A program made the translations under genes and the position numbers. A model generated the notes under the pieces. The model had not been told where the DNA came from and searched no databases. It worked only from the letters and a program-made list of their open reading frames with translations. From contig NC_054753.1 of NCBI RefSeq assembly GCF_018143015.1, positions 30,975,292 through 31,039,291 on the forward strand: a stretch of DNA of 64,000 nt, read 5' to 3'. Positions 51,699 to 63,127 of this stretch are shown in pieces; the first letter of the stretch is position 1, and each line of letters starts with the position of its first letter. The stretch comes from Lytechinus variegatus. Lineage: Eukaryota; Echinodermata; Echinoidea; Temnopleuroida; Toxopneustidae.

Positions 51699-52508
51699 CA
51701 ATCTTGACCATATTGGTTGAGCCTATAAAGGCTACCGGTATCTGAGAAAAACAATTACTTGTTATAGACCAAGTCTATATAATTCTAAAAGAACACCCCC
51801 CCCCCCCTCCCTTACGAAGTTTGCAATTGGATAAAAATCAAGACCGGGGGGGGCACTTACATTGACAAGCGGATACCATGCGCACCCAAAAAACACGTAA
51901 AACATGTAAAAAGGATGTATTTTTCAAGATGGGGCACGTTACGTAATAAGCGTGTCAAAAACACTAAAATAATGAAAAAAGGGTATCTATTTCGCTGTAT
52001 AGGAAAGCTACATGTTTTGGGTTAAATTTGCAAGGGTATACAAATAGACTAAAATGTTTTTAATATAAAGGATGTACTTTTTGCCCCAACAGCCAACATT
52101 ATGTGTTTAGAGTCCAATTTGCGAGAGGTGTGGGAGGTGGGACCGTGCTAAACCCAATTATGTATAAGGTAAAACCAATGTCCGTGACGTATAACAATTA
52201 AAATATTGCTGTATTTGTTTAGGGGTTCCACACAGGGAATAATTTCCAATTAGGGTATCGTTTTGTTTCCAATACTTGTTAAGGGTAGGGTTTCACACGC
52301 CAATAATTGTTAAGGGATGCATTTTCAGAATAAGAAAAAGACTTGTTTAGGGTGCCTTACAAGACCCCATGGTTGCACATAGTATCCACCCGTCAATGGA
52401 AGCAGTGCCCCCCTCCCATGACTATTTTGGTGATCATTCTACATGCAGACTTTGTTATTAACTTCATTCTGTAAAAGTGTATTTTTTATATTTTCTTTTT
52501 GTGTCCAG
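51699..52508. other. Upstream flank/5' intron of copy 5
   Basis: Contains poly-C (51,797-51,810) and poly-G runs and worn repeat debris; no gene supported. It ends in a pyrimidine-rich acceptor TTCTTTTTGTGTCCAG with the AG at 52,507-52,508. Confidence 0.5.
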
Positions 52509-52541
52509 ATTCTTCAAGTTTGGTGCAGATGATGACCAATC

Positions 52542-54467
52542 ATGAGCAAGAAGAAGAAAGACGGCCAAAGAGATCCCATCAACCTTGCCTCTATTATGAT
52601 TGAAGTACGTGAATCCCGAGATACATGTCTCATACTCAGTGTGGCCAGAATTGAATCACTCTGTTCTACTCGCGAGGTGGATGTGAATTCCAGGAATTAC
52701 CTTGGATGGTCACCGCTGATGATTGCATGTATGCACACAAACAATGAATTGGTTAGCTTTCTACTGAAGCATGGTGCAGACCCGAATGCTACAAGCACCA
52801 AAGGGGGTAACACACCTATGCATTTTGCATCAATAGGATGCAATTGCTGCTGCTTGTGGGGAGAAAGCTGTCACTTATTTGATAGCTACCTTAACAAGGT
52901 AGCCAAGAAGCCAATAATAGACATGATGAGAAACCTGATCAGTCATGGAGCAACCCTGCAGTGTAATTCTGATGGGTTGGATCCCCCATCTTTTGCTGCA
53001 CGACACAAATTCAAGGCTTCTGTGGACTTTTTCGTGAATAGGGGTACATGTAGATTAAAGGTACCCTCTGAACAGAAAGCACGAGCTTGTGAAATCTATG
53101 CTGTGGTAGTTGCATTGACTATGGGCTATTGCAAAGCTGATGATGTAACTCCTCATGAATATCTCTGTAAAGCGTTTGCTATCCGGAAGGGAAGTGGAGT
53201 GCCAGTACCAGATCAGGAGAGAGTAGGAATAGCCAATCATTTTTCCTTATTTAGAATGAAGGCATGCACCACCGAAAAGGATTGGCAACAAATTCAATCT
53301 GACAATTGGGCTGTAAGAATACAGTGCTTCCTAGTTGCATGTAGAGTGTTACCAGTGGAAAAGAGGGACATATATCTCTTTCCAAGACTTCTAACCCATG
53401 GACATGATTGTTATCTCTTTTCCAAAGGAAATGAACGGCGTTCTGAGGGTACTCAAATATTTGAGGAAGCAGTCCAATGGGAATTGAAATCCACCACGGC
53501 CAAGCTGGGGAGTGTCTTGAAGATGATCCTTAATGTCCTCTACGTCATTTTCTTTGTTAGGCGAGATATTCAGCTAAGACATGACCTTTTTGGGGAGTGC
53601 TACAAGCTTCTTGAACTTTGTCTTCAAGAATTCACAGAACTCTCAGATTCTCATCTACACAAGTTTGCAACAGAGTTGGCCCATGATCACCTTGGAGCAT
53701 TCCTCTATCATGTTCCTCTCTATGATTTCTCCATGTCAAAGGAAATGTTCAAGTCACTTCTTCAAGTCTTTGGACGTATGATTTGTATGATGAGAAGAAG
53801 ATGTGGAAGAAGTTCCCCATCAGTTACCCACTATATCATGGATAGGATGACTCAAATACTCTTGGACTCTGATAGTAAGGGTACATTGAAAGAAAACCGT
53901 GTGAAGCTGCTCATATCAGCTCTAGTTCAGTGTGAAGATGCGACACAGATAAGTGACAGTGGTAATTCAATGTTGCATCCTTTGTTCAATATTATCACTT
54001 ATGATCTGTATCCATCATTACTCCGGGATGTGTCTCTTATCCTTATCCGCAATGGATGTGATCCTGATGTTCACAATGCTGATGGTAAGACTGTAAAAGA
54101 GATGCTTTGTAATTACGTATTCTTTGATCCAAACTCACCTAAGGACAAACAAGTGGTGACTGTCATCTCTCCACCCACAGAAGTTTTGAGATTGGAAGAG
54201 ATAGCAGCTAGGACAATCTTACGTCACAAGATACCCCATGAAGGTATTCTGCCGAGACACCTGTCTGTCATGGTTAAAGGAGAACCTGAACCAGACGCAG
54301 AGCTCTTTCTTTCAAGTCCTCCAAGATTTAATTTTAAGTATGGTGATTGGGATTATGATGATGAGAGATTGGATGAGTCTGATGATGATGATGATGAGTC
54401 TGATGAGTCTGATGAGTCTGATGATGATGATGATGATGATAGTTGGGATGGCGAGAATGATGATTAG
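52542..54467 (+). CDS. FEM1-like ankyrin-repeat protein, copy 5 (divergent)
   Basis: 641 residues. The ATG at 52,542 follows an acceptor at 52,507-52,508 and a UTR exon start (ATTCTTCAAGTTTGG) recognisably like the other copies. The N-terminus is basic (SKKKKDGQ). Ankyrin repeats: YLGWSPLMIAC...KHGADPNATSTKGG, NTPMHFAS with a Cys-rich insert (CNCCCLW), and GLDPPSFAARHKFKASVDFF. The helical middle is diverged. The C-terminal part keeps SLILIRNGCDPDVHNADGKT and the box LRLEEIAARTILRHKIPHEG followed by ILPRHLSVMV, the copy most like classical FEM1 here. The last ~35 residues are nearly all Asp, Glu and Ser, encoded by a GATGAT repeat likely to vary in length. Likely CUL2-type adaptor by resemblance; probably the oldest paralogue of the cluster. 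Confidence 0.75.
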   Translation: MSKKKKDGQRDPINLASIMIEVRESRDTCLILSVARIESLCSTREVDVNSRNYLGWSPLMIACMHTNNELVSFLLKHGADPNATSTKGGNTPMHFASIGCNCCCLWGESCHLFDSYLNKVAKKPIIDMMRNLISHGATLQCNSDGLDPPSFAARHKFKASVDFFVNRGTCRLKVPSEQKARACEIYAVVVALTMGYCKADDVTPHEYLCKAFAIRKGSGVPVPDQERVGIANHFSLFRMKACTTEKDWQQIQSDNWAVRIQCFLVACRVLPVEKRDIYLFPRLLTHGHDCYLFSKGNERRSEGTQIFEEAVQWELKSTTAKLGSVLKMILNVLYVIFFVRRDIQLRHDLFGECYKLLELCLQEFTELSDSHLHKFATELAHDHLGAFLYHVPLYDFSMSKEMFKSLLQVFGRMICMMRRRCGRSSPSVTHYIMDRMTQILLDSDSKGTLKENRVKLLISALVQCEDATQISDSGNSMLHPLFNIITYDLYPSLLRDVSLILIRNGCDPDVHNADGKTVKEMLCNYVFFDPNSPKDKQVVTVISPPTEVLRLEEIAARTILRHKIPHEGILPRHLSVMVKGEPEPDAELFLSSPPRFNFKYGDWDYDDERLDESDDDDDESDESDESDDDDDDDSWDGENDD

Positions 54468-55177
54468 GAATATGTGGAGCATTTGCTTGTCACAGTGTCA
54501 ATAAGGAGAATTGCTATGTGGAAGTCATGGTTAGGATTACTAGTAGCTGAAAAGGAGGAGTAAAGAAGAAAATGATAACTTATTTTGAGTTACTATTTCA
54601 ATTATCAGAGAATTGAATGATAATGTAAGCATTGATCCAGTTCACATCAAATCTTTTTAACCACGATTGTAGGCCTACTATGCTTACTTCAACAGCTGCT
54701 ATACTTATATACTAAAATTGTTTTATTACTGATTCATATTGCTCTAAACCAACAAGGACAAGGTGCTAAACATAGCAGTGTTCTCAAGTTACATTTGTTT
54801 TACAGAGAGGTATTTGATGATGACTGCAGTATGAGCCTTTAAAGCCTGTGTATAGCTTTGGTAAAGGGTCAATAATGTGATTGATAATCGAATATCATCT
54901 AATATGACAGTCTTACTGAAGCGTACAGACCGTTAGATATTTTTCCAACTGCACTTCTCTGAGAAAATTTCAAATATTCAAATCTTGGATATATAGCGCC
55001 CTCTCTCGGCGATGCTTGTTTTGAATTTTAAAAATGGGCATTCAAGCACTTATCTTATAAATTTAGTGATTAGATATCCAAAAGTTACAGACAAAGAACA
55101 TATCTTGACAGTTTCAGCCCATTCCATGATTTGGAATAGGATTTAATTGAAAGACAAAAACACACAGATATTTTAAT
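54468..55177. other. 3' flank of copy 5
   Basis: Probable 3' UTR and spacer. A clear AATAAA is absent nearby; AATAAG occurs at about 54,500. No other gene supported. Confidence 0.45.
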
Positions 55178-55198
55178 TTGATCGGGTGACCCGATCAA
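55178..55198. other. Perfect 21-bp palindrome
   Basis: TTGATCGGGT, a central G, then ACCCGATCAA. The preceding ATTTTAATTTGATCG recurs at about 59,527-59,542, so it may be an element terminus that folds back. Confidence 0.7.
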
Positions 55199-55401
55199 GT
55201 TAAATTCCCATGTAAAATCGCAAAATTTATCCTGTAAAACACATTTTCATTTCATATCCTCCACATCATAACTGTTATAGGGCATATCCATTCATATTAG
55301 CTAGTTATGAATTGGAATAGTGATATGTGCATTTTGGTGGATTTACCAAAACTATACACAAGCTTTAACATATTGATAATAATAATAATAGTAGGCATAT
55401 T

Positions 55402-55567
55402 ATGGGGTGTTTCACAAAGAGTGACTTAGAGTCACACTGAGAAGCACTCAACCTAATTCCATTGATGACTACATAGTAGTTGACATTATCTGACCAATGC
55501 GTTGATGTGTTAAAACTTGGAATTTAAGTATGACTTTTTATAAGTCTTTGTGAAACAAGCACCCCCA
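55402..55567. repeat. Palindromic MITE, divergent relative of the TTTCATAAAG family
   Basis: GGGGTGTTTCACAAAGAGTG at the left and GTCTTTGTGAAACAAGCACC at the right are inverse. The interior is less palindromic than in the 3.6-kb copy. Confidence 0.7.
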
Positions 55568-56669
55568 AGACCAGTACAATGCATGGAATACTGTACAACC
55601 ATGAATGTCAGAAATCTATTCCTTACACAATGGAGTATAATTGTTTGCAGGAATTGTTTACTTCTTCTGAGGGAATCAAGCAGAAAAAGGATTCAAGTGT
55701 ATATAAGGGCAATTTTCCTTCAAATTCTCTATTTGAAATAACAACATTTAATCTTTCAGATTTGCAAGCATAAAACCTATTTCCATGCAGTATATACTAA
55801 TTGTATTCTACCAAAAGATAAAGGGTTTAATTCTAAGAGATAGCTTCTTGTTCTCAAGCTTACTTCTCAGGCTTTGCCCCCCCCCCCCTGAAATTTTCCT
55901 ATTCAAATTGATCATTCATATTGGATGTCACAAAAGCTTTCATCCATCACATGCAAGTTTACTTACCATTCAATAAACCCTGAGGAAAAATAAAAGCGAC
56001 AATTTTATTCTAGAATAATAATTAATACCCTTCGTAATTCATCCTTTGAAGATAGCATTAGAAAACATGAATTCAAATACAATCTTGCAAAACAATTATA
56101 GTATAGTGGCAGAATTTTCTACTGAGATAATTGGTTATTATCCCCACTGCAAGATGTATGTGTTGATGTTGTCACCAGTTTTGGTATTTGTTCATATTGC
56201 CCTTTTGACAGAGTAGTTGGTTGTTTCATCCTTTCCAGTGTGTTGATCGGTGTTAAAATTGTTTTGTGATCATGATTTGGGCCTACAGCTGTGTTCATCA
56301 CTTTGATGGTAGAACTGCCAATTTGTAATCATGTTTTGATGAAGAGTTTTGTCTGACTTGCACCGACTAATGTTTATACGAAGCTGCTGAAAATCATTGC
56401 ATTTTATCCAACGGGGGATCCAGGGGGAGCACATCCCACCCTGCCCCCCCCCCCTGAGAGATGTAATAAAAAAAACATGTTTTAGTTAAAATTCTCGTCC
56501 ATATGCAAATGAAGGCCGTTTTTTTATTAGAAAATCACATACCACACTCTACAATACATGAAATTTAAGAGACGAGGTTCATTATCAATATCATGGATAA
56601 TTCAGGGTAGTTAGCTTGCTAATTCGTGTGGGATTAGTAAAATAATATAAATTTTATGTCCAAACATAT
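55568..56669. other. Intergenic, nothing recognised
   Basis: About 1.1 kb with poly-C runs (55,878 and 56,444) and a GGGGGATCCAGGGGG fragment of the element family seen intact at 58,990. No gene supported. Confidence 0.5.
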
Positions 56670-56676
56670 TTTAGAA

Positions 56677-57745
56677 AATGCTGGAGTGAGTACTTATTTA
56701 GATTTATTTCGATCTATGTATTGACCTGTTCACTAAATGTTATTACTCGATAATTAAAACATTTTCGTTTTGAGATTTTAAAGAGTACTCAAGGGTCGAA
56801 GGAACATTTATTACAAATACATTTAGGATTGTAAAATGTAATGAGGTCAGAAATTTGCAGATATATTGAAAAATAAATGGAGTATTTAAGCTTCATGAGG
56901 TCCTGTGATTCACAGGAAGGCACAGATGCTAAATTCATAAAGTTAAGTTTTTTTTGAAGTATGCTTATTTTTAGTCAGGTATGTGTATACACTTGTTCGA
57001 TATTTTTAAACACATAAAATAATAACATATTCAATAGTCCAAATGAAAAAGTGGGTTCGCAAATTATATTTGTGGCGTTATTCCAAAGGTTTCAAACTTT
57101 GTTCATTCAAAATAAATATGAAGTGTGTTACAAGATAACTTACTGTACAATCCTTAGGCCTATTCGGAATGTTGAACCTCATTTCAAACCTTCAAATTGA
57201 TTTATCTTATGATTATTCAATCCCATTAAGTAACAAACCTATGAGAAATTGCTGGAGTGAGTACTAATGTGAGATTTATTTTGATCTACGTACTAGGCCT
57301 ATTCACCAAATGTTATTACTCAATGTTTGAAACATTTCCATTTTGAGATTTTAAAGAGTACTAGGAAACATTTATTACAAATGCGTTTAGGATTGTAAAA
57401 AAATAATTAGGAAACAGAAATTCAGGCTTCATTAGGTCCTGTACTTAACCACAGGAAGGCACAGATGCTAAATTCATGAGGTTAAGATTTCTTGAAGTGT
57501 ACTTAGTAGTTGGGTATGTGTATACACTCGCTCTGAAAGTTTGTTTTTTGTGAAAAGCGCAATATGAAACAAGTTCATTTTTGTAAATGATATTTGTAGA
57601 ATTGTTTCAAAGGATTGTTAATCCGCCAATAAGAGAAGGTATGTTACGAGATAAGTTCTGCCCATGCCTTAGGCCTATTCGGAATATTGAACCTCATTTC
57701 AAACCTTCAAATCTTTGGATATCCCATGGAGTAACTAACCTTCAA
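56677..57745. repeat. Tandem duplication of a ~550-bp unit
   Basis: Unit 1 (about 56,677-57,230) and unit 2 (about 57,245-57,745) share GCTGGAGTGAGTACT, TTTTGAGATTTTAAAGAGTA, CACAGGAAGGCACAGATGCT, GTGTATACACT and CCTTAGGCCTATTCGGAAT in the same order. Divergence is considerable, so the duplication is old. Confidence 0.85.
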
Positions 57746-58985
57746 AATAACAAGCTATGCTTAAATGTTTGAAATACTGTCATTTTTTAATCTCATACTT
57801 TCAGGCAACAAAATAAAAGTTACAGATGGACAAGCAGGGTTTTTTTTATCTAAGAGACAAATTTGGTTGAGATGTTCATTTTGAAGTTTAAAAAATGATT
57901 ACCTGTGCCTTTTTCAGTTTGTATTTTTTTGTCTTCCAAACTACATAACCTGAAAATGTGTTCTGGTTAAAGATGTTTGATTGTGATTATGTAATTAATA
58001 AAGATTTTTTGGAAAGCATAAAAAGAGTATATTGTATTGTGTACATATTTCTTTATGACATATCCAAGCGGGAAAGTAATGATGGCCTCCCTACTTTTTA
58101 TGTATTTCAAAATCACAATTATCTCAATTTTTTGTTCAAACTCCTTATAATGGTTAATTGGCAAATTTTGTTACTCTGGAATAGTTTACCCAAAAGAAAT
58201 TTTGTAGAATAAGAAGGCAAGGGGAAAGGAGAGACGTTACATCAAGCAGCTCGTTCATATAAAACATATTACTCCAAAATCTTTATTGAAAAAACTTGCA
58301 AAATTTCATAACTTTTTGAACTTGTTATATGATTTCTGTATTAATGTTGACTTGTTTCAATTTTCTCAATATCTGATCTGGGTACCCCTTACTAGTTTAG
58401 CCATTCCACGTTTGGTCAATTCTCTAAAAGTTCATAATGCTTTTCCAATTCCTAACGAGATTTATGTGTGTACTGTGAAACAGTATTATGAAATTATATG
58501 AAATATGTAATATAGGTTTTCCTATCCAATTTCATCAGAGTTGCAATTAAATTAATGAAAGGACGTTCAAATTCGAAATATTTCGTCCACCCTCTGCACA
58601 CATAGTTCATTTTCATTCATTTAGTATTCAGTTCCGTTCTATGTAATTCCTTTCAATTCTGTAGAAATTCAATTTAGAGAGAAATTCGTTCAAATTAATG
58701 GCCCTTAGGTGTCATTTAATTTCGCGACGACGAGCTGATCGTTTAATTTCGCCGAAACACCATTTTCAATTTCATTTATCGGCACACATAATTGCACTTT
58801 AAACTTCCAAATTCAGATAACATGTTTCTGTATTCAGTTTTTTTCAAACTTTACCCTTTCTATTTTTTGCGGATCTTTTCAGTTAGAATCATTTTATTCC
58901 ATTATGATTGATAAAGACGTAATTCATGTAACACTTAAAGGATATGGTTGTAAACGCTTATTCTTTTAGTGATTGATGAGTTGGT
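57746..58985. other. Non-coding, with a possible LINE tail
   Basis: Open frames at 57,958-58,212 and 58,286-58,501 have no firm homology; a LLWNSLPKRN peptide near 58,175 is reminiscent of the C-terminal region of LINE polyproteins but is too short to call. Confidence 0.4.
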
Positions 58986-58989
58986 GAAG

Positions 58990-59142
58990 GGGCGGATCCA
59001 GGATTTCCCAAAAGGGGGCACATTTTCTGGAGGAATATGACGAGCAAAAAAAGAAGGTTTTTAACAAAAGAATAAGGGTAATTGTGCCTCTCAAAGGGGG
59101 GGGGGCACGAGTTGGCTGTGCCCCCCCCCCCTGGATCCGCCA
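58990..59142. repeat. Short inverted-repeat element, GGCGGATCCAGG ends
   Basis: GGCGGATCCAGGATTTCCC at the left and CCCCCTGGATCCGCC at the right are inverse. The interior has G and C runs and GCACGAGTTGGCTGTGC, a small hairpin. Fragments of the same family occur elsewhere in the window (2.8, 18.4, 28.1 and 56.4 kb). Confidence 0.75.
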
Positions 59143-59767
59143 TTGAGTGGGTGGATGACCTAGTATGCCAATGGTAGGTATTTTTTCTTCATCATCTTGT
59201 TCTTTTTTATATCACATAATTGTATATAATTTAAATCGTTTTGGGGAAGGGATGGGTATCATGGTATTGACCACAGTCTATAGTTATGAAAGTGGAACAA
59301 AAACGAGTTGTTGTTCCGATGATGGTCTGTCAGATGTAAAATTCAGTAAAATTTTTAACATCCAATTTAGGAGTAAAACCCATTTCGATAATTATACAAA
59401 AGAAGTAAAAAACAACAACAACGAAAAACACTGTCCATATCCTGTAAGTGATTGCATATTAATGATTTTGAATTCCTAAACGTTCGCAAGGAAGGTACCG
59501 GTGCGAATTTGAAAACACTACTCAGCTATTTTAATTTGATCGCTCTTTATAAATGTTTAAATGAGATAACTATGAAATCGCGTGCCATTAGAATTAAATT
59601 AAATTAAGTATTTGGCTATTTAAATGCTGATCTCATAGGTCATTCAAATTAGTTGCAAATTGAGTTATTACATCATTAAATCGGTTGAAATTTTGACGAA
59701 ATTGGACGGGAAAACCTATACTTGATTTCATAAATGTTGCTTTTTGTAACATGAACATCTATCTTGG
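59143..59767. other. Non-coding spacer
   Basis: A 104-codon open frame (59,165-59,479) has no motif and a composition like its surroundings; not called as a gene. Confidence 0.45.
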
Positions 59768-59936
59768 CCAGGGCTCTGTAACGCAAAGGTTTGCGATGAA
59801 TTGCAAAATATGAAATAACCGCATTGATTGGTTCCCGGTCAGTATTTTAAGCAGAACGCACATGCAACGGTGATCTTGATTGGTATTTAGCGATTGATTG
59901 CAAACCTTTGCGTTAGGCAACCCTGGTGCCTAATCA
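59768..59936. repeat. 169-bp MITE with CCAGGG...ACGCAAAGGTTTGC ends
   Basis: Left CCAGGGCTCTGTAACGCAAA and right TTTGCGTTAGGCAACCCTGG are inverse with a few mismatches; the inner ACGCAAAGGTTTGC/GCAAACCTTTGCGT is perfect. Confidence 0.85.
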
Positions 59937-60135
59937 AAATGATCTGCGTAAGTTTTTCATTTTAATTGCTTGATTCAGAGAAAATGAAAGGAAATAAGTG
60001 GAATAAGGAGTATAAAGAAGAGAGAGAAAGGAGCTTAGAAACTGAAAATGGTGGAGGAACATTAGAAAGAAGAAAGGAAGGGAAAAGAGAGAACGGGTTA
60101 AAGGGGGCGAAAGAAAGAAGAAAAGGAAACAAAAA

Positions 60136-60701
60136 ATTGATTTGAATAAAAAAGTTAAAATCCAATAAGCATAACACTGAAACTTTCATCTAAATCGGAT
60201 GTAAAATAAGAAAGTTATGACATTTTAAAGTTTCGCTTAATTTCACAGAACAGTTATATGCTCATCCTGGTTGCTATGCATGCAAATGAGGAGACTGATG
60301 ACATCACTCACTATTTCTTTTGTAGTTTATTTTATGAAATATTCTAATTTTCTCCTCAATGGCGAGTGAAACGGTGATCAATTCCTCCCCGAACATGTGG
60401 AATTAGCATTGTTTGATACAATATGATTCAGTCAAGTCGGTTATGGTCAAATCTCTAAAAAAATTAAACATTGTTTAATTCAAACAATAAAAAACAAAAG
60501 AAATGGTGAGTGGACATCATTGACTGACTCATTTGCATGTCACAGAGTTGTACATATCACTGTTTTGTGAAAAATAAGCGAAATTTTAAAATGCCATAAC
60601 TTTTTTATTTTACATCCGGTTTTGATGAAATTTTCAGTGTTATGCTAGTTCGATTTTTCTCTATTCTAATCAATATTTTACTAGGGTGGACTTGACCTTT
60701 A
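60136..60701. repeat. TTAA-type inverted-repeat element, family 1
   Basis: The body matches 1960-2572 (AATCGGATGTAAAATAAGAA, CTCCCCGAACATGTGGAATT, CGGTTTTGATGAAATTTTCA) and the right end GGTGGACTTGACCTTTAA is intact. The first ~20 bases of the left end are lost or mutated. Confidence 0.8.
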
Positions 60702-61940
60702 AGTAAACGGGTAACTTGTTTTCTTGTTAGTGCCCTTTCTGGAATCAGTGCCCCTTCTTACCCATGAAAGTGCCCCTTTACCTAAAAAGGGCCCGTTTTA
60801 TGTGTAAGCAAGTGCCCCTGGCCTTCTTTTACCCAAGAAAATTGCCCCTCACGGACGTGTTCTGGACATGTCCATTTCATACGAGAAGGACCCGTCATAA
60901 CATGCCGTTTGCAAGTGCCTCTTTGCCTTTTCAAAGGTGCCCTTTCTCATATTTTCACCTAAGGACTCATTTTTATTAACGAGTGCCCATTCAAAACAAG
61001 ACTTATGAAGGAAAAAACTTGTAATGAAAATCTTACGTGCCTTATCAAAGTTTCATGAGTTATGTAAATGGGATAGAACAAGGAAAAGGAAAGGTAAAAA
61101 GATGACATATGATATTTTCAAAAATATTTGTTATCAAAAATAAAAATCTATCACAAAATTGGATTTTCGTCATAAGAATGTCAAAATTTTTGCTCGCTCG
61201 CAACCTCTTATTAATTTACGTGGTACAACATAATTATTTAGCCTGCTCAATTTTTGGGGGACATTAGTCATATTTTCTTTGTTTTAAGATGTACCCTAAT
61301 AAGAAACCTTATAAGGATTACAGCTCTCGAAATATTTTGTTTTCCAAGTCAGTATAAATTTAGAAATAACTAGTTGTATGTTTTATTAGTTTTGTTTGAA
61401 ACATACGCCTCCCGTTGCAAAATCAGTGCTTGGAATGTAAAATGCCCCGTTTAAATAACAAACTTTAGCTCGCGTTTCGCGCTCGTTAATTAAATTTCGT
61501 TTTCTTTCCTTGTTTGTGTGTATGAGCAGGGAAAATACATGAGAACGAAATAAAAAGAGAAAACGAAAGAAGATTGGGATCATGGGGGAAAAGAAATAAG
61601 GAGGAATGAAATAAAAGATAATGAAGGGAATAAAAGGAGAAAATAATTGTCGAGACAAAATATCTTTGGAAACGCTTCTCAAAAGCAGTCTTAATTCGAC
61701 GTAGGGTGACTATTCAGATTATTATTATTTTTTTTTTTGGAGTTCCAAAAAATCCATGCCTTGGTGCAGCTAGCTTTATGGGAGGTTACTCAAATGTCCG
61801 GCGGTATAGAGATCTTGATTTCTTTTTAAATATTTTCTTGTTTGTTAAATTTGCTTGCTTGTTTTCTTACTTGACATGCTTGAAGAAAAACCAAACAATT
61901 CAAAGCTTTCAATACCGAAGCCGCCAACAAATTGATAGAT
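60702..61940. other. Non-coding, with GTGCCCCTT-rich stretch
   Basis: AGTGCCCCTT/AGTGCCCTTT recurs at irregular spacing over 60,728-60,995, an old minisatellite-like stretch. No gene supported. Confidence 0.5.
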
Positions 61941-61944
61941 AGGC

Positions 61945-62020
61945 CTACTTCCTTTCTTTCCTTAATTCCTTCTTTCTCTTCTTTCTATTTTCCCCTTTCT
62001 TTCTTTCTTTCTTTTTTGTT

Positions 62021-62059
<39 letters not shown>

Positions 62060-62100
62060 GTCTTTTCTCTCTTTTTCTTTCCTTCTTTGTATATTATCTT
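61945..62100. repeat. Pyrimidine microsatellite (CTTT)n/(CT)n
   Basis: Long T/C-only tract with CTTT repeats and a pure (CT)n run at about 62,026-62,047. The open frame across it is an artefact. Confidence 0.9.
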
Positions 62101-62164
62101 TCTTCCAAGCCAGTTGCGTACCGTGGGTCACGGCATTGGGGGGCACCAGCAAAGAAATCGAATC

Positions 62165-62790
62165 ACCTAGTGAGCGCGCGAAGCGCGCTCAGTTGGTGGT
62201 ATGCTGACCTAACAGAGACAGTTTAAGGACAGTGTCATTATAAACAGATATGTATGTCACTAATCACATAATGCGAGCGCAAAGCGCGAGCTGAAAATTT
62301 TTGATATTCAGACCTAAAAAGGACATTTTCAAACGGAAATTTAAGGGCTATATTTTAGGAATCTATTAAGAGTATACGTACCTCACCATAGTAATCTAAT
62401 GCGAGTGCCAAGCGCTTGCTGATTTTTATTTAGAATTATATGCATCCAAACACATAAAGCACTTATAGTCATTGTAATCATGATTAACATGCGCTTTAAT
62501 ATTGCGAGCACGAAGCGCGAGCTGAAATTTTTGACCCCAAACATGGATATTTTAAGGACTATTTTTAAACAGAATCCACATATCTCACCATAGTCATCTA
62601 TTGCCAGTGCCAGGCGCATGCTGGTTTCGTTAGATTTACACCTAAAGGCATACTTTTTGTAGGCATTGTAGTCATGATTATCATACGCATCTTACCAGTC
62701 AAATATTCCGAGCGCGAAGCGCGAGCTGAAAAATTAGGATATTCACACCTAAAGAGGGGCATTCTTAGGCTTGTGCTAATGCTAATTCCA
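62165..62790. repeat. GCGCGAAGCGCGAGCTGAAA repeat, about three units
   Basis: GAGCGCAAAGCGCGAGCTGA (about 62,274), GAGCACGAAGCGCGAGCTGA (about 62,506) and GAGCGCGAAGCGCGAGCTGA (about 62,709) are spaced ~200-230 bp. Half-unit variants (GCGAGTGCCAAGCGCTTGCTG, GCCAGTGCCAGGCGCATGCTG) lie between them, so the true period is ~110 bp. Single units are at about 3065, 46,640 and 46,848. Confidence 0.75.
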
Positions 62791-63075
62791 CATGTTCAGG
62801 GAGGAATTAATCGTTGTATCACTTGACAATGAGGAGAAAATTAGAATATTTCATGTGATAAAATAAAAAAGAAATAGTGAGTGGATGGCGTCATAGTCTC
62901 ATTTTCATACAAACCAGGATGTGCAGATAACTGTTTTGTGAAATTTAGCGAATTTTTAAGACAGTGTCATAACAAATATTTGACATCCGATTTTGATGAA
63001 ATTTTCAGTGTTATGCTTGTTGAATTTTTCTCTTTTTATTCAAATAAACTTTTTGTTGGGATGGACTTATACAAA
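62788..63075. repeat. Partial copy of TTAA-type element, family 1
   Basis: CCACATGTTCAGGGAGGAAT, AGGAGAAAATTAGAATATTT and CCGATTTTGATGAAATTTTC are shared with family 1. The end TTGGGATGGACTTATAC is a worn right terminus. The left part is missing. Confidence 0.65.
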
Positions 63076-63127
63076 ACTTATTTGCCCCTCTGCAACCATA
63101 AAATGACATGGTTCTATCTTATTTAAA

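Noticed and set aside
58140-58212. LINE reverse transcriptase remnant (LLWNSLP motif)
   Set aside because: Too short and isolated; no RT or endonuclease motifs nearby.
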